A model generated the notes under the pieces. It made no database searches and was not told the origin of the DNA. It saw only the letters and a program-made list of their open reading frames with translations. Below, in pieces: positions 17,703-26,271 of a stretch of DNA of 39,951 nucleotides (positions are counted from its first letter, which is position 1; every line of letters starts with the position of its first letter). The stretch is taken from contig WRJY01000336.1 in assembly GCA_009778355.1 (NCBI GenBank), forward strand, positions 1 through 39,951, read 5' to 3'. Source of the stretch: Desulfovibrionaceae bacterium (lineage in GTDB: Bacteria; Pseudomonadota; Gammaproteobacteria; Burkholderiales; Burkholderiaceae_C). The translations under genes and the position numbers were made by a program.

Positions 17703-19031
17703 ATGCGCATCCTTGTCTTTGTCCTCGTGCAAGCCGTGCCCGGCCTGCTGGGCTGGCTGTGGCAAGGCTGGCCTGGCGCGGCGGCGGGCGTGGCCGGCGG
17801 TTCGGTTGCGCTGCTGGCGCTGGATGCATGGCATGGCCGCCGTTTCATGCGGTGGCTGCGCGCGCCTGAATCCAGCCCGCCGCCGGCGCTGCGCGGCCTG
17901 TGGCGTGAAGCCGCTCACCGCGTCGCGCGGGCGCTGCGCGAAGAGCGCGAACGCGGGCGCGAAAGCGCCCGGCGGCTGGACGATTTCCTGGCCGCCATCC
18001 AGGCCTCGCCCGACGGCGTGATCCTGCTCGACGCCGAGGGCCGCATCGAGTGGTGCAACGGCATGGCGAGCCGGCATTTGGGCATCGACCCGCGTCGCGA
18101 CCTGTTGCAGCACATTGGCAACCTGGTGCGCGATCCGGCCTTCGCCGCACATCTGGCGGGGCGCGACGGCACCGCGGAAGTCGCGCTCGCCGGACGCGAC
18201 CACACCCCGGCGCAGCCGGTGCGGCTGTCGGTGCAGATGCATCCTTATGGCGCGGGCCATCGGCTCATGCTCTCGCGCGATGTCACGGCGCTGGTCCAGT
18301 CCGACGCCATGCGGCGCAACTTCGTCGCCAACGTGTCGCACGAGTTGCGCACGCCGCTCACGGTGCTGGCCGGTTTCGTCGAGACCATGCAGTCGCTGCC
18401 GCTGGCCGAAGACGAACGCGCCCGCTACTTGGACTTGATGGCCGGGCAGTCGGCGCGCATGAAGGCGCTGATCGACGATCTGCTCACGCTCTCGCGGCTG
18501 GAAGGCAGCCCGCCGCCCGGCGCTGACCAGGCTGATCTGCCCGCCCTGATGGCGCAGTGCGAGGCCGAGGCGCGCGCTCTCTCGAACCTGCTGCATCCGT
18601 CCGCGGAGCCGGCGCAGCGCCTGCGCTTTGCCGAACTGCCCGGCTTCGCCCTGACGGGCGCGGCCCATGAGCTGCGCAGCGCCATCTCCAACCTGGTCAA
18701 CAACGCCGTGCGCTACACCCCCGCTGGCGGCGCCATCGACGTGGCCTGGCAGCGCCTGCCCGATGGCGGCGCCCGGCTGTCAGTGGCCGACACCGGCCCC
18801 GGCATCGCGCCCGAACACCTGTCGCGGCTGAGCGAGCGTTTTTACCGCGTCGATCACAGCCGCGCGCGCGCCTCGGGCGGCACCGGCCTGGGCCTGGCCA
18901 TCGTCAAGCACGTGGCGCAGCGCCACGGCGGCGAACTCCAGATCAGCAGCGTCCTCGGTCACGGTTCGTGCTTCGCGCTGGCGCTTCCGGCGCAGCGGGT
19001 GCGGGAGCTGAACGCGGCGACGGCCCCTTGA
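17703..19031 (+). CDS. phoR: Phosphate regulon sensor histidine kinase PhoR
   Basis: Membrane kinase that phosphorylates PhoB. The 442-residue protein has two short N-terminal membrane segments (about 2-20 and 26-41), a charged linker, a PAS domain at about 90-190 (FLAAIQASPDGVILLDAEGRI), the dimerisation domain with phospho-histidine H213 in NVSHELRTPL, and an ATPase domain with SNLVNNAVRYT (N box), VADTGPGIAP (G1) and GGTGLGLAIVKH (G2). The ATG at 17703 begins MRILVFVLVQ; an in-frame TTG lies 6 bases upstream. It is separated from phoB by the dispersed element. The last 89 bases overlap a small convergent gene. Confidence 0.95.
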   Translation: MRILVFVLVQAVPGLLGWLWQGWPGAAAGVAGGSVALLALDAWHGRRFMRWLRAPESSPPPALRGLWREAAHRVARALREERERGRESARRLDDFLAAIQASPDGVILLDAEGRIEWCNGMASRHLGIDPRRDLLQHIGNLVRDPAFAAHLAGRDGTAEVALAGRDHTPAQPVRLSVQMHPYGAGHRLMLSRDVTALVQSDAMRRNFVANVSHELRTPLTVLAGFVETMQSLPLAEDERARYLDLMAGQSARMKALIDDLLTLSRLEGSPPPGADQADLPALMAQCEAEARALSNLLHPSAEPAQRLRFAELPGFALTGAAHELRSAISNLVNNAVRYTPAGGAIDVAWQRLPDGGARLSVADTGPGIAPEHLSRLSERFYRVDHSRARASGGTGLGLAIVKHVAQRHGGELQISSVLGHGSCFALALPAQRVRELNAATAP

Positions 19032-19209
19032 TGCCGTCTGACCCGCACTGGCCGCATTCGTCGCAGGCGTGGCAGTTGCCAATGTTGGCCGCGCGCGCGC
19101 CCAGGCCCAGCCGGGCGGCGGCGCGGCGGCGCCAGCGCGCGGGCATGAAGTGCCAGGCCGCGAACGCCAGCGCGGCCAGCACGATCAGGGCGACGGCGAT
19201 TTCCTGCAT
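18943..19209 (-). CDS. Small Cys-rich membrane protein downstream of feoB
   Basis: An 88-residue protein with one N-terminal membrane helix (about 3-20), a basic patch (PARWRRRAAARLG) and the evenly spaced cluster C46-x2-C49-x2-C52-x2-C55 (CHACDECGQC), then a Pro/Ala-rich tail. It starts 5 bases after the feoB stop, so it is the third gene of the feo operon. The plan, one helix then clustered cysteines beside feoB, matches the FeoB-associated Cys-rich membrane proteins known from other phyla, and it may replace FeoC. Binding of iron or a cluster is inference. It overlaps the convergent phoR 3' end by 89 bases. Confidence 0.75.
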   Translation of the reverse strand: MQEIAVALIVLAALAFAAWHFMPARWRRRAAARLGLGARAANIGNCHACDECGQCGSDGIKGPSPRSAPAPAAPEAPARSTNRDRGRC

Positions 19210-19214
19210 GAGCC

Positions 19215-21272
19215 TCACCCCGCGCCCAGCGCCAGCGCCGCGCGGTACGTGACGAAAGCCGCCAGGTAGGCCAGCCCGAACAACTGCGCCAGCATGACCA
19301 GCGGAGTGCGCCAGCCGCCTGTTTCGCGCTTGACGGCGACCAGGGTGGACACGCATTGCGGCGCGAACACGTACCAGGCCAGCAGCGCCAGCGCGGTGGC
19401 CAGGCTCCAGCTTTGCGCCAGCAGCGGTTCGAGTTGCCGCGCCACGTCGTCGCCGCTGGCCGACAGCGCGTACACCGTGCCCAAAGCGCCCACCGCCACT
19501 TCGCGCGCGGCCATGCCGGGCACCAGGGCGATGGCGATTTGCCAGTTGAAGCCCACCGGGGCCAGCAGTTTTTGCAGCGCCAACCCGATCTGCCCGGCCC
19601 AACTGTGCAAGATGGCCGGCCCGGCGGCGCCCGGCGGCGGGGCGGGGTAGCTGGAGAGGAACCACAGCAGCACCATCACCGCCAGAATGATGCCGCCCAC
19701 CCGCCGCAAAAAAATGCGCGCCCGCTCCCACAGCCCGAAAGCCAGTTGGCGCGGGCTGGGCCAGCGGTAGGCCGGCAGTTCCATGATGAGCGGCGTGGGC
19801 TGCGCGCCCTGACTGGCGTTGCCCAGCCGGTAGCTCCAGGCCAGGCCGAGCGCGCTCAGAATGCCCGCCAAATACAGTGCGAACAGCACCAGCCCTTGCA
19901 GATTGAACCAGCCGGCCACCGCGCGGTTGGGAATGAAGGCGGCGATCAGCAGCGCATACACCGGCAGCCGGGCCGAGCAGGTCATCAGCGGCGCGATCAT
20001 GATGGTGACCAGCCGGTCGCGCCAGTGCGTGATGGTGCGCGTGGCCATGATGCCTGGCACCGCGCAGGCAAAGCTCGACAGCAGCGGAATGAACGAGCGC
20101 CCCGACAGCCCCACGCGGCCCATCACCCGGTCCAGCAAAAAGGCGGCGCGCGGCAGGTAGCCGGAGTCTTCCAGCGCCAGGATGAACAGAAACAGAATCA
20201 GAATCTGCGGCAAGAACACCAGCACGCTGCCCACGCCGGCAACGATGCCGTCGGCCAGCAGGCTGCGCAGCGGCCCTTCGGCCATGTGCGCGTGAACGAA
20301 TGCGGCGGCGCCCTTCATGCCGCTTTCGATCCAGCCGGCGGGCACGGCGGCCCAACTGAACACGGCCTGAAACATCAAAAACAGCAGCGCCGCCAGAATC
20401 GCCATGCCCCACAGCGGGTGCAGCAGCACGCGGTCGATGGCGTCGTCGCGCGCCAGCGGCTGCTCGGGCGCCTGCACGGCTTCGCGCACGATGCGCTGCA
20501 CTTCGTGGTGGGCCAGCATCACTTCCTGCACGCCGGGCGGCTGGCTGGCGGCGGCGGCGCTGCGCTGAACCAGCGGCGGGCGGCGCGCGTCCAGCGCCGC
20601 CACCAGCGCCCTGGCGCCGCCGGCCTGCACGCCCACCGTCGGCACCACCGGCGCGCCCAGCAGCGCGGCCAGGCGTTCGGTGTCGATGCGGATGCCCAGC
20701 CGCTCGGCCATGTCGCTCATGTTCAGCGCCACCAGCATCGGAATGCCCAGCCGCCGCGCTTCCAGCACCAGACGCAGGTTCAGGCGCAGCTTGGTGGCAT
20801 CGACCACGCACACCAGCAGGTCGGGCAGCGCCTCGCCGGCGCGCTGGCCGGTAACCACGTCGCGGGTGATTTCCTCGTCCAGCGACAGCGCGTTCAGGCT
20901 GTACGCGCCGGGCAAATCCAGCACCACGGCATCGCGCCCGCTGGGCAGATGCAGGCGGCCTTCCTTGCGCTCCACCGTGACGCCGGCATAGTTGGCCACC
21001 TTCTGGCGGCTGCCGGTCAGCAGGTTGAACAACGCCGTCTTGCCGCAGTTGGGGTTGCCCAGCAGCGCCACGCGCAAGGGGCGAGTGGCCTGGGGGCTGC
21101 CGGCAACGGGGCGCGGCGGCGGCTCCCCCGCTGGGAGTTGAGCGTTGAGCGTTGAGCGTTGAGCGTGGTCCGGGTCAGGACGCTGAACGCTGAACGCTGA
21201 ACGCTGAACGCTGAACGCTGAACGCTGAACGCTGAACGCTGAACGCTGAACGCTTTTTTGCGGGGCGGTCAT
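19215..21272 (-). CDS. feoB: Ferrous iron transporter FeoB
   Basis: GTP-driven Fe(II) importer of the inner membrane, 685 residues. The G domain has GNPNCGKT at 72-79 (G1), switch region VANYAGVTVERKEG, DLPGAYSL at 119-126 (G3) and LNMSDMAE (G4); the C-terminal part has the two gate regions (ILALEDSGYLPRAAF; PLMTCSARLPVYALL) and about ten membrane helices. The start at 21272 overlaps the feoA stop by 4 bases. About 67 unusual residues precede the G domain, encoded by heptanucleotide tandem repeats (SVQRSAF repeated), which family members lack. If translation starts at 21272, a change in repeat number shifts the frame; an internal start after the repeats is the alternative. Confidence 0.95.
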   Translation of the reverse strand: MTAPQKSVQRSAFSVQRSAFSVQRSAFSVQRPDPDHAQRSTLNAQLPAGEPPPRPVAGSPQATRPLRVALLGNPNCGKTALFNLLTGSRQKVANYAGVTVERKEGRLHLPSGRDAVVLDLPGAYSLNALSLDEEITRDVVTGQRAGEALPDLLVCVVDATKLRLNLRLVLEARRLGIPMLVALNMSDMAERLGIRIDTERLAALLGAPVVPTVGVQAGGARALVAALDARRPPLVQRSAAAASQPPGVQEVMLAHHEVQRIVREAVQAPEQPLARDDAIDRVLLHPLWGMAILAALLFLMFQAVFSWAAVPAGWIESGMKGAAAFVHAHMAEGPLRSLLADGIVAGVGSVLVFLPQILILFLFILALEDSGYLPRAAFLLDRVMGRVGLSGRSFIPLLSSFACAVPGIMATRTITHWRDRLVTIMIAPLMTCSARLPVYALLIAAFIPNRAVAGWFNLQGLVLFALYLAGILSALGLAWSYRLGNASQGAQPTPLIMELPAYRWPSPRQLAFGLWERARIFLRRVGGIILAVMVLLWFLSSYPAPPPGAAGPAILHSWAGQIGLALQKLLAPVGFNWQIAIALVPGMAAREVAVGALGTVYALSASGDDVARQLEPLLAQSWSLATALALLAWYVFAPQCVSTLVAVKRETGGWRTPLVMLAQLFGLAYLAAFVTYRAALALGAG
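21137..21164. repeat. Heptanucleotide tandem repeat GTTGAGC x4 in feoB
   Basis: Four perfect copies of GTTGAGC (plus strand) at 21137-21164, followed by a partial copy. They lie in the 5' coding region of feoB, 16 bases from the larger heptamer tract. The minus-strand unit GCTCAAC recurs before hslU at 30951-30984. Confidence 0.95.
21181..21254. repeat. Heptanucleotide tandem repeat CGCTGAA x10.6 in feoB
   Basis: Ten perfect copies of CGCTGAA run from 21181 to 21250, plus CGCT to 21254. The tract starts about 18 bases inside feoB and encodes the repeated peptide SVQRSAF. The unit length is not a multiple of three, so slippage by one unit changes the reading frame: the form of a contingency-locus tract. 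Confidence 0.97.
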
Positions 21273-21592
21273 GCGGTTTCTCCGCCCTCGCCTTCGGGCT
21301 GCACCCGCACCAGTTCGGCCTCGCGCCGGCGCAACGCGAAAGTGGACTGCCCGCCCAGCCGCACCGCCACCGGTTCGCGCCCGCCAGCGGCGCGGGCCAC
21401 GACGCGCACCGTTTCGCCGGGCAGAAAGCCGATTTCGATCAACCGCAGCAGCACTTCGTGCTCGCCTTCGTCTTGGGGCGCGCCCAGTCTGACGATGGTT
21501 GCGCGCGCGCCCTGGCGCAGCGCGTTCAACGGCAGCGCGTCAACGGCATCGAGCACGCTGCCCGAAAGGAATGGAGCGGAAGCGGCGATCAT
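21269..21592 (-). CDS. feoA: Ferrous iron transport protein FeoA
   Basis: A 107-residue SH3-like cytoplasmic protein that supports FeoB. Motifs are LPLNALRQGARATIVRL and RLIEIGFLPGETVRVVARA, then VAVRLGGQSTFALRRREAELVRV. Two in-frame starts exist: ATG 21592 and ATG 21610. The second lies inside the Fur-like palindrome and upstream of the transcription start predicted from the TATAAT at 21609-21614, so I prefer 21592. The stop overlaps the feoB ATG by 4 bases. A 10-residue acidic insert (GAPQDEGEHE) sits between the motifs. Confidence 0.9.
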   Translation of the reverse strand: MIAASAPFLSGSVLDAVDALPLNALRQGARATIVRLGAPQDEGEHEVLLRLIEIGFLPGETVRVVARAAGGREPVAVRLGGQSTFALRRREAELVRVQPEGEGGETA

Positions 21593-21614
21593 AATGAGAG
21601 TAGTTCTCATTATA
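21591..21614 (-). promoter_or_regulatory. Fur-like operator overlapping the feoA promoter
   Basis: Perfect 9-base inverted repeats ATAATGAGA (21591-21599) and TCTCATTAT (21605-21613) around GTAGT resemble a Fur box. On the minus strand a perfect TATAAT (21614 to 21609) overlaps its upstream half, so bound Fur would block RNA polymerase. Transcription would begin near 21602, leaving a leader of about ten bases before ATG 21592. No good -35 was seen. Confidence 0.75.
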
Positions 21615-21651
21615 AATCACCACGGCGCCGCATCGCGTCAGAATGGCGGGC

Positions 21652-22719
<1,068 letters not shown>

Positions 22720-22759
22720 AGTGCCAGCACGAGCGATGGGCCGGGAGATAATTGCGGCC

Positions 22760-22798
22760 ATGCGCATCCGCTGTATCCAGATGCAGGGCGCGGCTTGA
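22760..22798 (+). pseudogene. Possible dapF N-terminal remnant
   Basis: After an ATG at 22760, 12 codons read MRIRCIQMQGAA before a TGA at 22796. This closely resembles the start of diaminopimelate epimerase in this group (MRIRFTKMQGAGNDF as I recall it). A GGGAGA lies about 12 bases upstream. Directly afterwards another frame reads LTGPA, like the dapF C-terminal TGPA motif. The next genes, DUF484 and xerC, are the usual dapF neighbours. I infer an internal deletion of dapF; the match is short. Confidence 0.45.
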
Positions 22799-22876
22799 CC
22801 GGCCCGGCGCGAATGCAGGTTTGCCCGGCGTTTTCGATAACCCCTGACCCCGGCCCGCGCGAGCGGCATCGATCCC

Positions 22877-23551
22877 ATGCAACCGCCCTCCCCCATCACC
22901 GAAGAAGACATCGCCCAGTTCCTGATTCTGACGCCGGACTTCTTCGAACGCCATGCCAGCCTGCTGGCCGCCGTGCAGCTCACCAGCCCGCACGGCGGGC
23001 GCACCGTCAGCCTGCAAGAGCGCCAGGCCGAAATGCTGCGCGACAAGATCAAGCTGCTGGAGCAGCGCCTGATGGAGCTGATGCGCCACGGCAACGAGAA
23101 TATGCTGATCGCCGACAAGCTGCTGCGCTGGGCGTGCCAGATGTTCCTGGTGGCGCGGCCCGTCGATTTGCCCGCGGTGCTGGCCAGCGAAATCAAAAGC
23201 CAGTTCAACGTGCCGCAGGCGGCGCTGAAAATCTGGGACGTGGCCGAGGTGTACGCGAACCAGCCGTTCGCCCAGGGCGCCAGCGACGACGTGCGCAGCC
23301 TGGCCGGTTCGCTGGCCACGCCGTACTGCGGCGTCAACGCCGGCTTCGACGCCGTGCAGTGGCTCGACGAGCCGCAGTCCGTCGCCTCGCTGGCGCTGAT
23401 CCCCCTGCGCGCCAACGCCGCCGCGCCCGCCTTCGGCCTGCTGATCGTGGCCTCGCCCGACAGCCAGCGCTACCAGGCCGGCATGGCGACCGATTTTCTG
23501 GAGCGCATCGGCGAGCTGGCCAGCGCGGCGCTGTCGCGCCTGAGGGATTGA
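22877..23551 (+). CDS. DUF484 family protein
   Basis: A 224-residue cytoplasmic protein with the DUF484 start (ITEEDIAQFLILTPDFFERHASLLAAVQLTSPHGGRTVSLQERQ cut here into its conserved parts: an acidic helix, the PDFF motif and the SLQERQ motif), a coiled-coil helix at about 45-75, and a GAF-like C-terminal domain (LALIPLRAN...FGLLIVASPD). Function is unknown. In related genomes it sits between dapF and xerC; here a MaoC-phosphotransacetylase fusion separates it from xerC and dapF appears deleted. The ATG at 22877 is the first in frame consistent with the family. Confidence 0.85.
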   Translation: MQPPSPITEEDIAQFLILTPDFFERHASLLAAVQLTSPHGGRTVSLQERQAEMLRDKIKLLEQRLMELMRHGNENMLIADKLLRWACQMFLVARPVDLPAVLASEIKSQFNVPQAALKIWDVAEVYANQPFAQGASDDVRSLAGSLATPYCGVNAGFDAVQWLDEPQSVASLALIPLRANAAAPAFGLLIVASPDSQRYQAGMATDFLERIGELASAALSRLRD

Positions 23552-23558
23552 CGCATTC

Positions 23559-24986
23559 ATGAACGGCATCGCATCCCTTGCCCCGCTCGATGACGAGCAG
23601 CACACCATCCGCAACCGCACGTTCGACGAAATCGCCGTCGGCGATGAGGTCACGCTCCAGCGCACGCTGACCGAGGCCGACATCCAGTTGTTCGCCACGT
23701 TGTCGGGCGACGTGAACCCGCAGCACCTCGACCCGGCATTCGCCAACTCGACGCGCTTTCGCGGCGTCATCGCGCACGGCATGTGGGGCGCGGGGCTGAT
23801 CTCCGCCGTGCTCGGCACGCGCCTGCCCGGCCCGGGCACGGTTTACCTCAGCCAGACCCTGAAGTTTCGCGCTCCGGTGCGCATCGGCGACACCATCACC
23901 ACCCGCGTCGTGGTGAGCGCGCGCGACGAGCAAAAAAAACGCCTCTCCATCGACTGCTCGTGCATCAACCAGGACGGCGTCACCGTCATCGAGGGCGAGG
24001 CCCAGGTGCTCGCGCCCACCGAACGCATCGAACGCCCGCGCGCCACGCTGCCCGAAGTGCGCCTGATCGACCGCTCCGGCAAGACCTTGCTCGACCTGGC
24101 GCGCCCGCTCGGCCCGATCCGCGCCGCCATCGTGCACCCCTGCGACGCACCCAGCCTGCGCGCGCTGCTCGACGCTAGGCAAGCCGGCCTGATCGAGCCG
24201 CTGATCATCGCCCCGCGCGCCAAAATCGAAGCCATCGCCAGCGCGGCGGGCCTGAACATCGCCGGCATCCAGATCGAGGACGTCTCGCACAGCCACGCCG
24301 CCGCCGCGCGCGCCGTCCACCTGGCCGGCAGCGGCAAGGCCGATGTCCTGATAAAAGGCAGCCTGCACACCGACGAGCTGATGACCGCCATCGTCGCCCA
24401 CGACTCGCCGCTGCGCACCGCGCGCCGCATGTCGCACTGCTGCCTGATCCATACGCCGGCCTACCCGCAGCCGTTCATCATCACCGACGCCGCCATCAAC
24501 GTCGCGCCGACGCTGGAAGAAAAAGCCGACATCGTGCGCAACGCCATCGAACTGGCGCAAATCATCGGCGTCGCCGAGCCGCGCGTGGCGATCCTCGCCG
24601 CCGTCGAAACCGTCAACCCGCGCATGACCGCCACGCTCGATGCCGCCGCGCTGTGCAAAATGGCCGACCGCGGCCAGATCAGCGGCGGCATACTCGACGG
24701 CCCACTGGCGCTCGACAACGCCATCTCGGCAGCCGCCGCGCGCCTCAAGGGCATCGAATCGCCGGTTGCCGGCCATGCCGACGTGCTGATCGCGCCCGAT
24801 CTCGAAAGCGGCACCATGCTTGCCAGACAGCTCGAATACCTCGGCGACGCCTCCAGCGCCGGCATCGTCATGGGCGCGCGCGTGCCCGTCATCCTGCCCG
24901 GCCGCGCCGATTCGCACGAAACCCGTCTCGCCTCCTGCGCCCTCGCCGCGCTGGTCGCGCACCGCAAGCGCAAGGCGGCACCGTAA
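23559..24986 (+). CDS. Bifunctional enoyl-CoA hydratase (MaoC)/phosphate acyltransferase
   Basis: A 475-residue fusion. Residues ~15-150 are a MaoC-like hotdog hydratase with the catalytic segment FATLSGDVNPQHLDPAFA and the RGVIAHGMW motif. Residues ~180-470 are a phosphate acetyl/butyryl transferase, with VLIKGSLHTDELM, ADVLIAPDLESGTMLARQL and a C-terminal AGIVMGARVPVILPGRAD. The fused architecture is known from proteobacteria and would hydrate enoyl-CoA and move acyl groups between CoA and phosphate. No acetate kinase or enoyl reductase gene is nearby, so the pathway is open. It starts 7 bases after the DUF484 stop. Confidence 0.9.
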   Translation: MNGIASLAPLDDEQHTIRNRTFDEIAVGDEVTLQRTLTEADIQLFATLSGDVNPQHLDPAFANSTRFRGVIAHGMWGAGLISAVLGTRLPGPGTVYLSQTLKFRAPVRIGDTITTRVVVSARDEQKKRLSIDCSCINQDGVTVIEGEAQVLAPTERIERPRATLPEVRLIDRSGKTLLDLARPLGPIRAAIVHPCDAPSLRALLDARQAGLIEPLIIAPRAKIEAIASAAGLNIAGIQIEDVSHSHAAAARAVHLAGSGKADVLIKGSLHTDELMTAIVAHDSPLRTARRMSHCCLIHTPAYPQPFIITDAAINVAPTLEEKADIVRNAIELAQIIGVAEPRVAILAAVETVNPRMTATLDAAALCKMADRGQISGGILDGPLALDNAISAAAARLKGIESPVAGHADVLIAPDLESGTMLARQLEYLGDASSAGIVMGARVPVILPGRADSHETRLASCALAALVAHRKRKAAP

Positions 24987-25160
24987 CGCGCCAGCAGTTG
25001 CGCGTTGTGCGCCCTCCCCTGTTGTTCTGCAGGGGCGATAGCAGGGAAGGCAGCGCATCGTAAACCGCCATCACCAGTTCCCGGCCCAACCTTCCCAAAG
25101 CGCGGCAAGAAGCCGAGCAGCCCTTGCCATTTCATCATCATGTGCTACTATTTAGGTAGC

Positions 25161-26147
25161 ATGACAGCCGCTGAACCCCTCGTCATCGACCCCGCCGGCG
25201 CAGCGCTGGTCGCGCGCTACCTGGAGCACGCGCGGGTCGAAAAGCGCCTGGCCGGGCGCACCGTCACGTTGTACGGGCTGGACCTGGACAGGCTGGCGCG
25301 CCTGGCCGCCACGGCGGGCGTGGCGCTGACCGCCGTGCAAAACCACCACGTGCGCCACTGGACGGCGCAGATGCGCGCCGGCGGGCGCAGCGGGCGCGGC
25401 ATCGCGCTCATTCTGTCGGGCTGGCGCGGCTTTTATGCCTGGCTGGGCCGGCAGGGGCTGATCGGGGCCAATCCGGTGCAGGACGTGCGGGCGCCGCGCC
25501 AGCCGCGTCCGTTGCCCAAGGCGCTGGGGGTGGACGAGGCGGTGCAACTGGCCGACCACGTGGCCGGGGCCGACAACCCCTGGCTGGACGCGCGCGATGC
25601 CGCCATGGTCGAGTTGTTCTACGGCTGCGGCCTGCGCGTGGGCGAGTTGATTGGCCTGAACATCGCGCCCAGCGCCGGCGCCCTGCTCGCCGGGCGCGGC
25701 TGGATCGACCTGGCTGCCGCCGAGGTGCAGGTGCAGGGCAAGGGCAGCAAGCGCCGCGCCGTGCCGCTGGGGCGGCAGGCGCTGGCCGCGCTGCGGCGCT
25801 GGCTGGCGCTGCGCGGCCAGGCGGCGGGCGCGGCAGCCGCAGGCAATGGCGATGCGGCGCAGGCGCTGTTCATCGGTCAGCGCGGCACGCGGCTGACGGC
25901 GCAGTCCATCTGGCAGCGCCTGCGGCGGCGCAGCCTGTGCGCCGGCCTGCCGACGCCAGTGCACCCGCACATGTTGCGCCATTCATACGCTAGCCACGTA
26001 TTGCAGTCCAGCGGCGATTTACGCGCGGTGCAGGAACTGCTGGGCCACGCCAGCATCGGTTCGACGCAGGTCTATACGCGGCTGGATTTTCAGCACCTGG
26101 CACAGACTTACGATGCCACTCATCCGCGGGCGCGGCGGGGAGGGTGA
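25161..26147 (+). CDS. xerC: Tyrosine recombinase XerC
   Basis: Resolves chromosome dimers at dif with XerD. The 328-residue protein has an N-terminal core-binding domain and a catalytic domain with R159 (GCGLRVGEL), K194 (QGKGSKRR), H270-x-x-R273 (HPHMLRHSYASH), H296 (LLGHASI) and nucleophile Y305 (VYTRL). The ATG at 25161 follows AGGTAG; the small dyad GCTAC-tatttag-GTAGC (25144-25160) covers that ribosome binding site. The frame stays open upstream to 25005 but without similarity. A Gly/Ala-rich insert (GQAAGAAAAGNGDAAQ) lies before LFIGQRGTRL. The 174-base gap before it holds no gene. Confidence 0.93.
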   Translation: MTAAEPLVIDPAGAALVARYLEHARVEKRLAGRTVTLYGLDLDRLARLAATAGVALTAVQNHHVRHWTAQMRAGGRSGRGIALILSGWRGFYAWLGRQGLIGANPVQDVRAPRQPRPLPKALGVDEAVQLADHVAGADNPWLDARDAAMVELFYGCGLRVGELIGLNIAPSAGALLAGRGWIDLAAAEVQVQGKGSKRRAVPLGRQALAALRRWLALRGQAAGAAAAGNGDAAQALFIGQRGTRLTAQSIWQRLRRRSLCAGLPTPVHPHMLRHSYASHVLQSSGDLRAVQELLGHASIGSTQVYTRLDFQHLAQTYDATHPRARRGG

Positions 26148-26271
26148 CTGCGCCTCGAGCCGCTGATGCGACTGGCGCAGGGCTGGCTTTGCGACCTTCG
26201 GTTTTTTGGCTTTGCGCGCGGGGCTAAACTGTGACGCTTTGCTGTCACCACGCTGCGGCGTTTTATCAACC

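Noticed and set aside
18943-20811. Very long open frame antisense-shifted over feoB
   Set aside because: Apart from its final 88 codons, which are the small Cys-rich gene, it is an Arg/Ala-rich shadow of feoB caused by high GC.
25005-25160. Upstream extension of xerC by 52 codons
   Set aside because: The extension lacks similarity and resembles a degraded copy of the dispersed element; the ATG at 25161 has a ribosome binding site and the family start.
25161-26147. Tyrosine recombinase considered as an integrase of a mobile element
   Set aside because: Length, motifs and position near DUF484 fit chromosomal XerC; no attachment-site repeats or phage genes adjoin.
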